Below are positions 63,459-64,000 of a stretch of 64,000 nucleotides of DNA, piece by piece (position 1 is the first letter of the stretch; every line of letters begins with the position of its first letter). Position numbers and translations under genes: made by a program. The notes beneath the pieces were generated by a model, which saw nothing but the letters and a program-made list of their open reading frames with translations, was not told where the DNA came from and did no database searches. This stretch comes from Membranipora membranacea (lineage: Eukaryota > Bryozoa > Gymnolaemata > Cheilostomatida > Membraniporidae), in assembly GCA_914767715.1 (NCBI GenBank), contig OU612067.1, forward strand, positions 21,860,162 through 21,924,161, read 5' to 3'.

Positions 63459-64000
63459 GTATGAATCTAACATGACTTATTGTCTAATTGGTATGAGCTG
63501 ACTAGCTGCTTGGGAGTGATATCCCTTCTGTTTCATCCCACCCGATCTTATGTTTTTTTATTGTATGAGTTGGATAGCTGGTTGGTCAACCATCTAGCTG
63601 ACTGATGTTGATATCCCGTCAATAACTCATCACCCATCGCACTTTGGAAACCACAGTTTTTTAAAGAGTTGTTTTAGCCTGCTCGTGTTGCTAACAGTGG
63701 CTTTCTGTTAGGGGTTGATAAAGAAATGCTGATAACAACAACCCTGGTAAAGTTTATGCACTATGACTAGAATTATCCAATGAACCACCTGAAAAAGTGA
63801 CATACTATTATTGAGTGTAAATCATAGACTTAATAATAATTATTATTAAGTCTATGGTGTAAATATGTCACGTTGATATGAAGTGGCCCTCATTTTAAGC
63901 TCAACATCAATAATGACTATGACTATAATTCTATCCCTCTCTGATTGACTCGGAGTTATCTGTCTATGGAAGGCGAGCAATGACAAACAATTATTTTTAT
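63459..64000. other. Copine intron to window edge
   Basis: Intron following exon 10, which has a GTATGA donor. It contains a perfect 34-bp palindrome at 63823-63856 (CATAGACTTAATAATAA and complement). No further exon is seen before the edge. Confidence 0.6.

Overview
This is a stretch of animal nuclear DNA: AT-rich, with multi-exon genes joined by GT-AG introns, and crowded with transposable elements. It contains no prokaryotic, organellar or viral genome layout. The genes (aldo-keto reductase, NSRP1, copine) are general animal genes. The mix of P, hAT, BEL/Pao and Jockey-type elements plus short intronic foldbacks fits an invertebrate. An early-branching marine animal such as a sponge or cnidarian is plausible but not shown.

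Region by region. 1-3.4 kb holds the 5' exons of an aldo-keto reductase on the minus strand, with a frame break in its third exon. 3.4-8.2 kb has no gene I can see. 8.2-11.3 kb holds three joined exons of an unrecognised minus-strand gene, followed by a clean 1.08-kb hAT element (12231-13311). 15.4-21.9 kb is a minus-strand leucine-rich-repeat gene. Its core is twelve tandem 141-bp exons, each encoding two LRRs, on a 293-bp period. 22.7-30.1 kb is a bed of mobile-element remains: a short repeat, a GTCA/CAA satellite, a viroplasmin-like ORF, a BEL/Pao integrase tail, a nearly full-length Jockey-type LINE and an OTU-like fragment. 30.3-37.0 kb is one 6.7-kb P-superfamily transposon with about 100-bp inverted ends, 8-bp target duplications, a broken THAP-domain transposase and a nested 673-bp foldback.

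37-46.8 kb contains an acidic exon, a U2 snRNA-derived fragment, two related SINEs, several foldback elements with recognisable target duplications, and a family of exon-like segments on the minus strand. 46.9-52.6 kb is NSRP1 (CCDC55), a splicing regulator, on the minus strand. It faces a copine gene (54979 to beyond the right edge, plus strand) across about 2.4 kb that probably holds both promoters. The copine reading frame has an in-frame stop in exon 8. A palindromic element in the following intron carries a second copy of the 3' half of that same exon.

The most unusual structure is the LRR exon array. All its exons are phase-2 symmetric, so any number can be joined in frame. The introns are nearly identical, while the differences between exons cluster in the codons of the solvent-exposed LRR strand. 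The two LRR halves of each exon assort independently between units. This looks like a recombining cassette array that diversifies a recognition surface. All genes were inferred by eye from reading frames, splice signals and family motifs; no alignment or expression data were available.
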